Source: Paenibacillus ottowii (GTDB lineage Bacteria > Bacillota > Bacilli > Paenibacillales > Paenibacillaceae). From it: 64,000 nt of DNA. Positions 8,250 through 16,627 of the stretch are shown here, piece by piece (position 1 is the stretch's first letter; the number at the start of each line of letters is the position of its first letter). The position numbers and the translations under genes are program-made. The notes beneath the pieces were generated by a model. That model worked only from the letters and a program-made list of their open reading frames with translations, was not told where the DNA came from and made no database searches. The stretch is from NCBI RefSeq assembly GCF_006874425.1, contig NZ_VIJZ01000009.1:62001-126000 (forward strand). The letters are read 5' to 3'.

Positions 8250-9773
8250 TCAGCGATATGCCGCCAAATGCTTACTTAGCTCCCGCGTGTGCAGATACAC
8301 TTCGCGGTGCAGCTCGTATAGGCCTTCATACCGTGCCACACGTTCCGGGTTCGGTGAATATCTCGCTGCTTCACGCAGAAAAGCTTCAGCACACGCTTGC
8401 AGAGATTCAAACCAGCCACTACCATAAGCAGCCAACATGGCCGCCCCCAAGGCAGGTCCCTGCTCGCTTTCCAGCTTAACGATATCTGCGTTAAAAATAT
8501 CTGCCTGCATTTGCAGCCATGCCTCATTGCGCGCACCGCCGCCGATGGATATCACTTCATTCACCGTTTTGCCTGTGCCTCTGAGAATATCAATGGATTC
8601 CTTGAGCGAAAACGTAATTCCCTCCAGCACCGCCCGTGTAAAATGCGCAAGCTTGTGCCCTGCATCCATCCCGATAAAGCTGCCTCGAATAGTAGCATCC
8701 GGATGAGGGGTGCGTTCGCCCACAATATAAGGCGTGAACAGCAGCCCGCGGCTGCCTGGCTCGACCGAGTTCACATCTTCCAACAATGCGTCAAAAGAAT
8801 GCTCCGGCGCAAAGGTATCCTTAAACCAGGTCAAGCTGTATCCGGCCGCGAGTGTAACCCCCATGATATAATAAGCATCCTGCTCACTATGATTAAAAAA
8901 GTGGGCTCGTCCCTGAATGTCGAGATCCTTGCGTTCCTCATAGGAAAGCACAACTCCTGAAGTGCCGATGCTGCACAAGGTGCGGCCTTCACTCAAAATG
9001 CCGGCGCCAATCGCGCCACATGCGTTGTCTGCTCCGCCAGCATAAACCTTGGTTTCAGGCGAAAGCCTGCTCTGCTCGGCAATCTCCGGCAGTAGCGTTC
9101 CCGTCTGGTCAAAGGATTCCACTAGCGGCGGGAACAGCGACAACGGCAGATCAAACGCAGCAGCGATTTCTTCGCTCCACTGCTTGTTTGCAATATCCAG
9201 CAGCAGCGTGCCTGCCGCGTCCGAGTACTCCATCGCCAACTCTCCTGTGAGACAGTAACGCACATAATCTTTGGGCAGCATAAAATGGGCCGCACGAGCC
9301 AGCACATCTGGCTCATGCTCCTGCACCCACAGCAGCTTGGGCAGCGTAAAGCCTTCCAGCGCACGGTTGCGTGCGATCCTCAGCAGCGCTGGTCCAAGCT
9401 GTTCTTCAATACGGCGGCATTGTGTCGTTGTGCGCGTATCATTCCACAGAATAGCTGGACGTAGCGCTTTTCCTTCCTTGTCAGTTAGCACAAGCCCGTG
9501 CATCTGCCCCGAAAAGCTAATGCCGTCCACAGCATCTGTTCCGCCGATTCCGGCCTTCTCCACAAGCTCTTTCAACGATGCTAACGTCCCACGCACCCAG
9601 TCTTCAGGATGCTGTTCGCTATACCCTGCCTTCGGCTGATGAAGAGGATATGACTGAGAGGTTTCATAAGCAACCTGCCCCTTGCGGTTGACCAACACCG
9701 TTTTGACTGCACTGGTACCCAAATCGACACCGATGACATAGCGCTCCTGCTCCTGGTTTATCGTCTCCTGCAT
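8250..9773 (-). CDS. xylB: Xylulokinase
   Basis: 507 residues, the normal FGGY-kinase length. N-terminal phosphate loop IGVDLGTSAVKTVL near residue 15, substrate-binding region QMHGLVL, DTRTTTQ near 112, the adenosine/FGGY elements SIGTSGVVLSY and IGGGARNEAWLQMQADIF near 415. It phosphorylates D-xylulose with ATP for the pentose phosphate pathway. AAGGAGGAAC precedes the ATG. It lies 56 bp downstream of xylA in one operon and ends at a terminator. Confidence 0.96.
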   Translation of the reverse strand: MQETINQEQERYVIGVDLGTSAVKTVLVNRKGQVAYETSQSYPLHQPKAGYSEQHPEDWVRGTLASLKELVEKAGIGGTDAVDGISFSGQMHGLVLTDKEGKALRPAILWNDTRTTTQCRRIEEQLGPALLRIARNRALEGFTLPKLLWVQEHEPDVLARAAHFMLPKDYVRYCLTGELAMEYSDAAGTLLLDIANKQWSEEIAAAFDLPLSLFPPLVESFDQTGTLLPEIAEQSRLSPETKVYAGGADNACGAIGAGILSEGRTLCSIGTSGVVLSYEERKDLDIQGRAHFFNHSEQDAYYIMGVTLAAGYSLTWFKDTFAPEHSFDALLEDVNSVEPGSRGLLFTPYIVGERTPHPDATIRGSFIGMDAGHKLAHFTRAVLEGITFSLKESIDILRGTGKTVNEVISIGGGARNEAWLQMQADIFNADIVKLESEQGPALGAAMLAAYGSGWFESLQACAEAFLREAARYSPNPERVARYEGLYELHREVYLHTRELSKHLAAYR

Positions 9774-9829
9774 TGGAGTTCCTCCTTCCCTGTGATCGTG
9801 CAGCCCTTATTCGTATATCAATTCCGATA

Positions 9830-11146
9830 TTAATCAGCCAAAATGTATTGATTTAATGTAGCTTTTAGGTATTCCTGACGACCGGACACGTTTTTGCGTG
9901 GTGTTTCGTTCGCCAGAGCATATTCAGCCAGAGAAGCAAGCGTTGCTTTTCCGGATACGATGTCTGCTCCAATACCTTCTTTAAAGCTGCTGTACCGCTT
10001 CTCAATAAAGTCCTCAAACACACGATCCTCGATCAATTTGGCAGCTACCTTCAAACCTTTCGCATACGTGTCCATACCTGCGATGTGCGCCAGGAACAAG
10101 TCTTCTGGCTCAAACGATGCTCTGCGCACCTTGGCATCAAAGTTGATACCGCCACGGCCCAGGCCTCCATTTTGCAGCACTTCATACATGGTTAGTGTCG
10201 CATCATACAGATCAACCGGGAATTCATCCGTATCCCAGCCCAGCAGCATATCGCCCTGATTGGCATCCAGTGATCCCAACATGCCGTTAATCCGTGCTAC
10301 ACGCACTTCATGGTCAAAAGTATGGCCTGCCAAGGTTGCATGGTTAGCCTCCAGATTAAGCTTGAAATGCTGGTCCAGATCATATTTTTGCAGGAAGGCA
10401 ATCGTCGTCGCCGCGTCAAAATCATACTGATGCTTGGTTGGTTCCTTCGGTTTGGGCTCGATCAGGAACTGAGCGTCAAAGCCGATTTCACGCGCGTAGT
10501 CTACCGCCATATGGAACATCCGTCCCAAATTGTCCTGCTCCAGCTTCAAATCTGTATTCAGCAGTGTTTCGTAGCCTTCACGGCCTCCCCAGAAGACATA
10601 GTTATCTGCGGCCAGACGTTTGCCCACTTCCAGTCCTTTTTTAATTTGAGCAGCTGCGTGTGCGTATACATCTGCATTGCAAGTGGTCGCAGCCCCATGC
10701 AAATAGCGTGGGTGGCTAAACATATTCGCTGTGTTCCACAGCAGTTTTTTGCCCGTAGCTTTCATGTGCTCCTCAATCAGATCCACGATCGTATCCAGAT
10801 TGCTGTAAAATTCTTTTAGTGATGCCCCTTCAGGTGCAATATCCACATCGTGGAAGGCGAAATAAGGTAAATTTAGCTTATCCAGCAGCTCAAAGGCTGC
10901 TTCCACACGTGCCTTCGCCAAGTCCAGTCCGGTAAACTTGGACCATGGACGTTCCGCCGTCTCAACTCCAAAAGGATCAGAACCACCTGCAACCAGCGTA
11001 TGCCAATAGGCCATGCTAAAACGCAAATGCTCCTCCATCGTTTTTCCCGCGACCATTTCCTGTGGATTATAAAATTTGAACGCAAAAGGATTATCAGATT
11101 GCTTGCCCTCAAAGTTAATTTTGGATACCTGTTCGAAATAAGCCAT
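9830..11146 (-). CDS. xylA: Xylose isomerase
   Basis: 438 residues, a class II xylose isomerase. Visible signatures are [13 protein letters not shown] with the catalytic His near residue 100, [14 protein letters not shown] with the metal-binding region near 190, and [16 protein letters not shown] near 270, plus the metal-ligand DANQGD segment. It converts D-xylose to D-xylulose, feeding XylB. AAAGGAGGAAC is six bases before the start. The promoter, XylR operator half-sites and a CcpA-type cre palindrome lie just upstream, shared with divergent xylR. Confidence 0.97.
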   Translation of the reverse strand: MAYFEQVSKINFEGKQSDNPFAFKFYNPQEMVAGKTMEEHLRFSMAYWHTLVAGGSDPFGVETAERPWSKFTGLDLAKARVEAAFELLDKLNLPYFAFHDVDIAPEGASLKEFYSNLDTIVDLIEEHMKATGKKLLWNTANMFSHPRYLHGAATTCNADVYAHAAAQIKKGLEVGKRLAADNYVFWGGREGYETLLNTDLKLEQDNLGRMFHMAVDYAREIGFDAQFLIEPKPKEPTKHQYDFDAATTIAFLQKYDLDQHFKLNLEANHATLAGHTFDHEVRVARINGMLGSLDANQGDMLLGWDTDEFPVDLYDATLTMYEVLQNGGLGRGGINFDAKVRRASFEPEDLFLAHIAGMDTYAKGLKVAAKLIEDRVFEDFIEKRYSSFKEGIGADIVSGKATLASLAEYALANETPRKNVSGRQEYLKATLNQYILAD

Positions 11147-11165
11147 GATAAGTTCCTCCTTTGTA

Positions 11166-11177
11166 GTAAACGTTTAC
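11166..11177. promoter_or_regulatory. cre-like palindrome (CcpA) in the xylA leader
   Basis: GTAAACGTTTAC is a perfect 12-bp palindrome with the central CG of catabolite-responsive elements. It lies just after the predicted xylA transcription start, where CcpA would block elongation when glucose is present. Confidence 0.7.
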
Positions 11178-11184
11178 AAAAACG

Positions 11185-11213
11185 ATTCTAGCACAGTCAA
11201 TAAACTTTGTCTA
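11185..11213 (-). promoter_or_regulatory. xylA promoter
   Basis: On the minus strand a -35 TAGACA (11213-11208) is separated by 17 bp from a -10 TAGAAT (11190-11185). The left operator half-site (11199-11207) is inside the spacer. Confidence 0.65.
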
Positions 11214-11233
11214 TTGCTTAAACTAAGTTTATT
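11199..11233. promoter_or_regulatory. XylR operator candidate
   Basis: AATAAACTT (11199-11207) and AAGTTTATT (11225-11233) are a perfect 9-bp inverted repeat; a 13-bp palindrome TAAACTAAGTTTA (11219-11231) overlaps the right arm. It lies between xylA and xylR, overlapping the xylA promoter and a weak xylR promoter (TTAAAC, 17 bp, TATAAT at 11241-11246). ROK-type XylR repressors bind such A/T-rich repeats in this position. Confidence 0.65.
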
Positions 11234-11280
11234 TTTATGATATAATAACGGGAATTATATCAACAGGAAGTGAAATAACC

Positions 11281-12453
11281 ATGAATGTTACTGGCGATCA
11301 GGCGCTTGTCAAAAAGCTGAATAAATCTATCGTATTGGAGCGAATCCGCCTTCATGCCCCTCTATCCCGGGCACAGCTATCCAGTCAAACTGGATTAAAC
11401 AAAGCCACCGTGTCCAACCTGGTTGCAGAGTTGATCACCGATGGATTGGTGTATGAAACAGGATTAGGGGAATCGAGCGGTGGGCGTAAACCTTTAATGC
11501 TGCTATTCAACAGCCGTGCAGGCTTTGTACTCGGTATCGAGGTTAGCGTACAGTACATTAAGGGCGCTCTGACCGATCTATCAGGTACCATTGAAACAGA
11601 GCTTACCCTTTCCTTAACCCAGCATGATCCTGGCTTTGTTATCGAACAGATTCGTAAGCTCATTGACGAGCTTATGCAATCCGCTCCTCCCTCCCCGCAC
11701 GGTATTGTTGGTATTGGGCTAGGGGTACCGGGTATGGTGGATGAAGCCGGAAATGTTTTATTCGCACCCAATCTGGGCTGGGAAGAGGTTCCGCTGCGGC
11801 AACAACTAGAAAGGGAGCTGGGTCTTCCCGTAGTGGTGGATAATGAGGCCAACGTCGGTGCACAAGGCGAATTGTACTATGGTATGGACGCTGATCATCG
11901 ACAGCTGGCGCGGGATCTGGTCTACATCAGTGCAGGTTCCGGGATCGGGGCCGGAATCATTATTGATGGCAAGCCGTACCAAGGGGCGTGGGGGTATGCT
12001 GGAGAAAGCGGCCATATGTCCATTGATTGGAACGGACGCCTCTGCTCCTGTGGCAGCCGAGGCTGCTGGGAGCTGTATGCCTCGGAGAAGGCGTATGTAG
12101 CATCGTCATTGAAGCTGCCCGCACATAATACAGCGGAATTACTACCGTTTGCGCAGCAAGGTGATGCGAATACATTAAGCGTCCTTGATGAAATCGGGCG
12201 CTATTTGGGTGTGGGGATTACCAACATTGTGAACAGTCTAAATCCCGGAATGCTTATGATCGGCGGTCCACTAGCGGAAGCCAGACCTTGGCTGGAGCAA
12301 AGTATGCGTGCAGTGATTGAGGAACGGGCCCTGCCCTATCACCGTCGCCAACTACAGATTTGTTTTTCCACGCTTGGTAGCCGCTCGACGATGCTAGGTG
12401 CCGCCTATGCAGCAACAGCCCCTTTTCTCGGGCGTGTGCGCGTATCTTTATAA
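11281..12453 (+). CDS. xylR: Xylose-responsive ROK-family repressor
   Basis: 390 residues. The N-terminus is a winged helix-turn-helix (residues about 15-70, LSRAQLSSQTGLNKATVSNLVAELI). The remainder is a ROK domain with VVDNEANVGA, the glycine-rich SAGSGIGAGII and the zinc motif CSCGSRGCWE near residue 258. AGGAAGTG precedes the ATG. XylR binds its operator without xylose and represses xylAB, and probably itself, since it is divergent from xylA across a 134-bp control region. Confidence 0.93.
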   Translation: MNVTGDQALVKKLNKSIVLERIRLHAPLSRAQLSSQTGLNKATVSNLVAELITDGLVYETGLGESSGGRKPLMLLFNSRAGFVLGIEVSVQYIKGALTDLSGTIETELTLSLTQHDPGFVIEQIRKLIDELMQSAPPSPHGIVGIGLGVPGMVDEAGNVLFAPNLGWEEVPLRQQLERELGLPVVVDNEANVGAQGELYYGMDADHRQLARDLVYISAGSGIGAGIIIDGKPYQGAWGYAGESGHMSIDWNGRLCSCGSRGCWELYASEKAYVASSLKLPAHNTAELLPFAQQGDANTLSVLDEIGRYLGVGITNIVNSLNPGMLMIGGPLAEARPWLEQSMRAVIEERALPYHRRQLQICFSTLGSRSTMLGAAYAATAPFLGRVRVSL

Positions 12454-12459
12454 AAAAAA

Positions 12460-12489
12460 GCGTACGGGAACTCTCAGGTTCCCGTACGC
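12460..12489 (-). terminator. Terminator of the trxB-glutaredoxin operon
   Basis: GCGTACGGGAAC (12460-12471) and GTTCCCGTACGC (12478-12489) form a perfect 12-bp stem with a 6-nt loop. The T-run follows on the minus strand only, so it mainly serves the minus-strand genes, though xylR transcripts also end here. Confidence 0.88.
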
Positions 12490-12494
12490 CCATA

Positions 12495-12725
12495 TTAAGC
12501 GTTCAACACTTTTTCAAACTTGGTTTTGTTCATACCGGAAATACGTTCTTCCCCGATCAAAGTCAATGGGACAGCACGAATGCCCATATCCCAAACCTCT
12601 TGAGCAAATGCTTCATTCGTTTCAATGTTGCGTTCTTCGTACTCCACGCCTTTTTCAGCTAAGTAGCTTTTTACTTGACGGCAATGCGGGCAGTTTGTAG
12701 ATGTGTATACGATTGCTTTTTCCAT
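12495..12725 (-). CDS. Small glutaredoxin-like protein
   Basis: 76 residues from the ATG at 12725, which has GATGAGGTG upstream; a 15-codon extension has no support. The active site is CPHC at residues 11-14, followed by the glutaredoxin cis-proline region VPLTLIGEE and a GMNKTKFE end. The two-cysteine CPxC form belongs to the NrdH/YruB-like glutaredoxins, often reduced by thioredoxin reductase rather than glutathione. Lying 56 bp after trxB, it is a plausible direct TrxB partner. Confidence 0.88.
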   Translation of the reverse strand: MEKAIVYTSTNCPHCRQVKSYLAEKGVEYEERNIETNEAFAQEVWDMGIRAVPLTLIGEERISGMNKTKFEKVLNA

Positions 12726-12781
12726 GAATATCACCTCATCATTTATTTTGTTACATCTATATTTAACCATACTTGCAAGTA

Positions 12782-13723
12782 TTACAGAGCCAGTGCACTG
12801 TGCTCCAAACTTTCAATGTATTTCTCGCTGTCCATAGCAGCCATACAGCCACTACCTGCTGCGGTAATCGCTTGTCTGTAGCGTGTATCCTGTACGTCGC
12901 CACAAGCGAAGACGCCAGGCACGTTTGTTTCGGAAGTACCCGGATTTACAACGATATACCCGTTCGCATCCGTGGTAATTTGTCCTTCTAAGAAGCCTGT
13001 ATTCGGATGATGGCCAATTGCCACGAATACGCCACTGACTGTAATGATTTCCTCTTCCCCTGTTGCATTATTCAGCACTTTCAAGCCAGTTACTCCGTTT
13101 TCGTCAGCAATCACTTCTACAGGAGTACGATTGAGCGCCCATTCAATTTTGCTGTTCGCACGAGCGCGATCTTGCATAATTTTGGATGCCCGCAATTCTT
13201 CACGACGATGTACCAATGTTACTTTGGAGGCAAAACGAGTCAGGAAATTAGCTTCTTCCAGGGCAGAGTCTCCACCGCCGATAACAACGATTTCTTTGCC
13301 ACGGAAGAAGAATCCGTCACAGGTAGCGCAAGTGCTCACACCGCGTCCGATATTGTCCTGCTCACCGGGAATCCCCAGGTATTTGGCAGTTGCCCCTGTG
13401 GAGATAATCAGCGTATCGGTTACCAGTTCACCCAAACCTTCTACATCCAGTGTAAATGGACGAGCAGTTGTGTCTACCTTGTTCACCCAGCCTGTACGGA
13501 ATTCAGCGCCAAAACGCTCCGCTTGCTTACGCATATTATCCATCAGATCGGGTCCCATGATTCCTTCAGGAAAGCCTGGGAAATTTTCGACTTCCGTAGT
13601 CGTCGTTAATTGTCCGCCTGGCTGTGGTCCTTCGATCACCAGCGGATTCATGTTAGCGCGTGCCAGGTAAATAGCAGCGGTCAAACCGGCAGGGCCGGTG
13701 CCTATAATAATGGACTTGTACAT
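12782..13723 (-). CDS. trxB: Thioredoxin reductase
   Basis: 313 residues. FAD site [15 protein letters not shown] near residue 8, redox-active CATC near residue 135, NADPH site [13 protein letters not shown] near 150, and the C-terminal [25 protein letters not shown] motif near 280. It passes electrons from NADPH to thioredoxin and probably to the adjacent CPHC glutaredoxin. AGGAGGAACC precedes the start. Confidence 0.97.
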   Translation of the reverse strand: MYKSIIIGTGPAGLTAAIYLARANMNPLVIEGPQPGGQLTTTTEVENFPGFPEGIMGPDLMDNMRKQAERFGAEFRTGWVNKVDTTARPFTLDVEGLGELVTDTLIISTGATAKYLGIPGEQDNIGRGVSTCATCDGFFFRGKEIVVIGGGDSALEEANFLTRFASKVTLVHRREELRASKIMQDRARANSKIEWALNRTPVEVIADENGVTGLKVLNNATGEEEIITVSGVFVAIGHHPNTGFLEGQITTDANGYIVVNPGTSETNVPGVFACGDVQDTRYRQAITAAGSGCMAAMDSEKYIESLEHSALAL

Positions 13724-14006
13724 ATCTTGGTTCCTCCTAAAATATCATAAGTATTATATAGCAAGTTTTCCGGTACCGGGCGCTGGGCTGCTGCATATAA
13801 TCTACGAGTAGTTCCGCCAGCAAAGCTTATATCAAAGTGTGGACACCCGGATGTAGAAAAAAACGAATCACTTGTTTGTAGCCTTTTATGACTTAGACTG
13901 ATTCTAAATCCTAATTTCATTATGCGGAAAGAGCTGTTAACAGTCAAATGAAGTTTTCATGAAGCGAAGTTTAAAGATCATGAGGTATGGAGGGATTATC
14001 CCGATT

Positions 14007-14738
14007 ATGAGTGATGTTTTCGTAGGTAGCTTAATTTCTGCCCTGTCCACCGGACTCGGCGCCGTGCCTATATTGTTTATGCGTAATGTCACGCATCGGC
14101 TTCGCGATGTTCTGCTGGCTTATGCCGCAGGAATCATGACCTCCGCATCCGTGTATAATCTGATTCCGGAAGCGATTCAGCATGCCAATTGGTTTGTGCT
14201 GACTGCGGGGATCTTGCTTGGCTGCCTCGTATTACTGGTGATGGAAATGTATATCCCCCATGCGGATCTGGAAGACCCGGATTCCAAGACCTTCCAACTT
14301 GAGTCTAAATCTTTTCTGATTATTGCAGCCATTACCCTGCACAACTTGCCGGAAGGGCTTTCCGTTGGGGTCAGCTACGCGAGTGAAACTCAGAATCTTG
14401 GCAATCTCATTGCCTTCTCTATCGGTCTGCAAAATGCCCCGGAAGGCTTTATCGTAGCGCTATTCCTTGTGAATCAAAACATCGGTCGCTTCAAGGCATT
14501 GGGTATTGCCACCCTAACAGGAGCTGTGGAAATCATCACCAGTCTAATCGGCTTTTATCTAAGCAGCTGGGTGAACGGACTCGTGCCGTACGGTCTTGCT
14601 TTTGCCGCCGGAGCTATGATGTTTATCGTCTACAAGGAACTGATTCCCGAAAGTCACGGGGACGGCAACCAGCGAATCGCCACATTTTCTTTTATTCTTG
14701 GCTTGATAACGATGATCGGACTAACCGAATGGCTATAG
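14007..14738 (+). CDS. ZIP-family divalent metal transporter
   Basis: 243 residues from the ATG at 14007 (MSDVFVGS); GGAGGG stands 12 bases upstream, and two other in-frame ATGs exist before it. Eight membrane segments are predictable. The metal-binding helices carry HNLPEGLSVG (helix 4) and QNAPEGFIVAL (helix 5), the defining ZIP motifs, plus ELIPESHG near the end. It imports Zn2+ or related metals. No Zur or other operator is evident in the 230 bp upstream. Confidence 0.9.
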   Translation: MSDVFVGSLISALSTGLGAVPILFMRNVTHRLRDVLLAYAAGIMTSASVYNLIPEAIQHANWFVLTAGILLGCLVLLVMEMYIPHADLEDPDSKTFQLESKSFLIIAAITLHNLPEGLSVGVSYASETQNLGNLIAFSIGLQNAPEGFIVALFLVNQNIGRFKALGIATLTGAVEIITSLIGFYLSSWVNGLVPYGLAFAAGAMMFIVYKELIPESHGDGNQRIATFSFILGLITMIGLTEWL

Positions 14739-14750
14739 CCGTCCAACACA

Positions 14751-14795
14751 AAAAGGCTGCTTTCTGCCTGTAATTCAGACAGAAAGCAGCCTTTT
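14751..14795. terminator. Bidirectional terminator after the ZIP gene
   Basis: AAAAGGCTGCTTTCTG (14751-14766) pairs perfectly with CAGAAAGCAGCCTTTT (14780-14795). It lies between convergent genes. Confidence 0.9.
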
Positions 14796-14817
14796 GCCAT
14801 GTACAAATGAAGGGATC

Positions 14818-15279
14818 TCATTTTTTTTGGTTCATGGAGCGCAGGGCTTCCCGGTACTTCTCGTCCTCACTTTTGAAAGCTTCCTTTTCTCCATTGGATT
14901 TCGGGGAACTTCCATCCTTTTCTTCGTCTTTTCCAGCAAAACCACGCAAAGCCGCACGATAATCCTGATCCCCGTAAGTACTTTCTGTGTTCTTGCGATC
15001 TTTTTCCACCTTCATATCCGTATGGATATCAGGCAACTTCTGATGCTCCCGGGCACGATGTTCTTCAATACCAGAATCCTTAGGCTGCATCTCTCCGGTA
15101 TGTTCCGTTAATTCATGCGCCTTGGGTTCCACCTGCACGGGATAAGGTCGTTTACTTCTTTGCTTGGAATCCTCTTGGTTGGGGCGTTTCTTGGCCGAGG
15201 ACTTGCGCGTCATCTTCGTATTAAATACCAGTAAAAAGATCAAGGCAACCACAGCTACTGCGATAAAAGCAATGGTCAT
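14818..15279 (-). CDS. Hypothetical membrane-anchored acidic/basic protein
   Basis: 153 residues. A single N-terminal helix (MTIAFIAVAVVALIFLLVF) is followed by a basic patch (KMTRKSSAKKRP) and a long, charged, low-complexity tail rich in Glu, Lys, Arg and Ser. Two short similar motifs end in Y--ALR (QDYRAALRGF and EKYREALRSM), about 45 residues apart. No family is recognised. The start follows AGGAGGCC. It is 10 bp downstream of the flavodoxin-like gene and likely co-transcribed. Confidence 0.7.
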   Translation of the reverse strand: MTIAFIAVAVVALIFLLVFNTKMTRKSSAKKRPNQEDSKQRSKRPYPVQVEPKAHELTEHTGEMQPKDSGIEEHRAREHQKLPDIHTDMKVEKDRKNTESTYGDQDYRAALRGFAGKDEEKDGSSPKSNGEKEAFKSEDEKYREALRSMNQKK

Positions 15280-15289
15280 CGGCGGCCTC

Positions 15290-15844
15290 CTATTCTCTTT
15301 CAGCGCTACGGTACCGTCCCGCCATCTCAGCGACCCGTTTGCCCAAAGAGCGACCTAACGCAAGATCATCATCTTTTGGAAGATTGGGTGGCCCATTGGG
15401 ATCTGTCTCCACCGGACATGTTACCCCTACACCGTAATAGGAGCCGTATAGGGCATTTTCCGCAATACTAGCTGGCAGCCCAACAATAATCATGCCTTGA
15501 TGAAGCATGGGGGTAATCAAATTCAACAGCGTTGATTCCAATCCACCATGAACGGTAGCGGTTGTGCAAAACACTGCACCGATTTTGTCCACCAGCTTGC
15601 CCTGCGCCCACAGATACCCGAGCTTGTCAATCCAGCTCTTCAGACCGCTGCTGATAGTACCAAAATGACCTGGACACCCCCAGATAATCGCATCCACGTT
15701 TACTAGTTCATTCACGTCGGCCTCATTTACATGCTTTAACAACACTTCTGTGTGATCCAGACGTGCCCCTTCTGCGATTGATCGAGCGAGATGTTCGGTA
15801 TGTCCATTCTCACTGTCATATACAATCATAATTCTGGTCGCCAT
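15290..15844 (-). CDS. Flavodoxin-like NAD(P)H:quinone oxidoreductase (WrbA-like)
   Basis: 184 residues from [14 protein letters not shown]; two further ATGs lie within four codons upstream, with AAAGG before them, so the exact start is uncertain. The N-terminal [14 protein letters not shown] is the FMN phosphate loop, followed by [19 protein letters not shown] and [11 protein letters not shown], the flavin-contacting loops typical of WrbA-type flavodoxins. Such proteins reduce quinones by two electrons and protect against oxidative stress. It forms a pair with the hypothetical gene downstream. Confidence 0.85.
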   Translation of the reverse strand: MATRIMIVYDSENGHTEHLARSIAEGARLDHTEVLLKHVNEADVNELVNVDAIIWGCPGHFGTISSGLKSWIDKLGYLWAQGKLVDKIGAVFCTTATVHGGLESTLLNLITPMLHQGMIIVGLPASIAENALYGSYYGVGVTCPVETDPNGPPNLPKDDDLALGRSLGKRVAEMAGRYRSAERE

Positions 15845-15944
15845 TATCCGCATCATCCTTTATCAGCAAGATCATCCTTTTTGCATACGCTCTTAACCTT
15901 TCCCAAAATCGATCTGAATATTATGAATATGGTCTGACGCATAC

Positions 15945-15958
15945 TTTGAACATTCAAA
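15945..15958. promoter_or_regulatory. 14-bp palindrome before the efflux operon
   Basis: TTTGAACATTCAAA is nearly symmetrical (TTTGAA-CA-TTCAAA) and lies 25 bp before the EmrA-like start. It could be an operator for a MarR/TetR-type regulator encoded elsewhere; no regulator gene is adjacent. Confidence 0.35.
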
Positions 15959-15982
15959 AACAACTAGGGAGGCATGCACAAT

Positions 15983-16618
15983 ATGAATTCGCGCGCCATA
16001 TTAGTTAATCTGCTGGTAATTATTATTATTCTGGCAGGAGGTGGAGCCGCCGCCTACTACTACAATCAGTCCGCCAACTACATAAAAACTGACAATGCAC
16101 AAGTAAGCGGACAAGCGGTTACTGTTGCCTCTCCAAGCGCAGGAAAGCTCACAGGCTGGAACGCTGAAGTTGGTAAAACGTACACTGCTGGCAGCACGCT
16201 TGGTAGTGTAGAGGGAGGCGGAAGCCGGATCAGCGTTACAATCCCGACTGACGGTACGATCGTACAGCAAACTGCTGTCAATAACTCGATTGTCGGGGCG
16301 GGCACACCGTTAGCAAAGGCTTTTGATCTGAACAACCTTTGGATTACTGCCAATATAGATGAAACGGCTGTACAGGATCTCCAAGTAGGACAAACTGTAG
16401 ATGTGTATATCGATGCTTACCCGGATACGTCCCTAACCGGCAAACTCGAAAAGATCGGTCTGGCGACCGCATCCACCTTTTCATTGCTGCCCACTTCCAA
16501 TACCACTGCCAACTATACCAAGGTGACGCAGGTCGTGCCGGTTACCATTTCCATTCAAGGTTACAAGGGGCTGGGGATTATCCCGGGAATGAGTGCAACG
16601 ATTAGAGTTCACAAGTAG
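15983..16618 (+). CDS. EmrA/HlyD-like efflux adaptor, short form
   Basis: 211 residues; the ATG at 15983 has GGGAGG ten bases before it, and the ATG at 15974 overlaps that site. One N-terminal helix (ILVNLLVIIIILAGGGAAAYYY) is followed by a biotin/lipoyl-like half (VASPSAGKLTGWNAEVGKTYTAG), its partner half (IPTDGTIVQQTAVNNSIVGAGT) and a beta-barrel domain. The long coiled-coil hairpin of Gram-negative HlyD proteins is missing, fitting a Gram-positive cell with no TolC. It is 9 bp before the DHA2 pump and its obvious partner. Confidence 0.88.
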   Translation: MNSRAILVNLLVIIIILAGGGAAAYYYNQSANYIKTDNAQVSGQAVTVASPSAGKLTGWNAEVGKTYTAGSTLGSVEGGGSRISVTIPTDGTIVQQTAVNNSIVGAGTPLAKAFDLNNLWITANIDETAVQDLQVGQTVDVYIDAYPDTSLTGKLEKIGLATASTFSLLPTSNTTANYTKVTQVVPVTISIQGYKGLGIIPGMSATIRVHK

Positions 16619-16627
16619 GAGGCTGTC

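Noticed and set aside
8397..8960. 187-residue + strand frame inside xylB
   Set aside because: Antisense of a clear kinase gene with no start signal.
13007..13670. Two + strand frames of about 200 residues across trxB
   Set aside because: Antisense shadows; trxB motifs are intact on the minus strand.
13724..13947. 81-residue minus-strand frame upstream of trxB
   Set aside because: It overlaps the trxB leader, has no family resemblance and no ribosome site.
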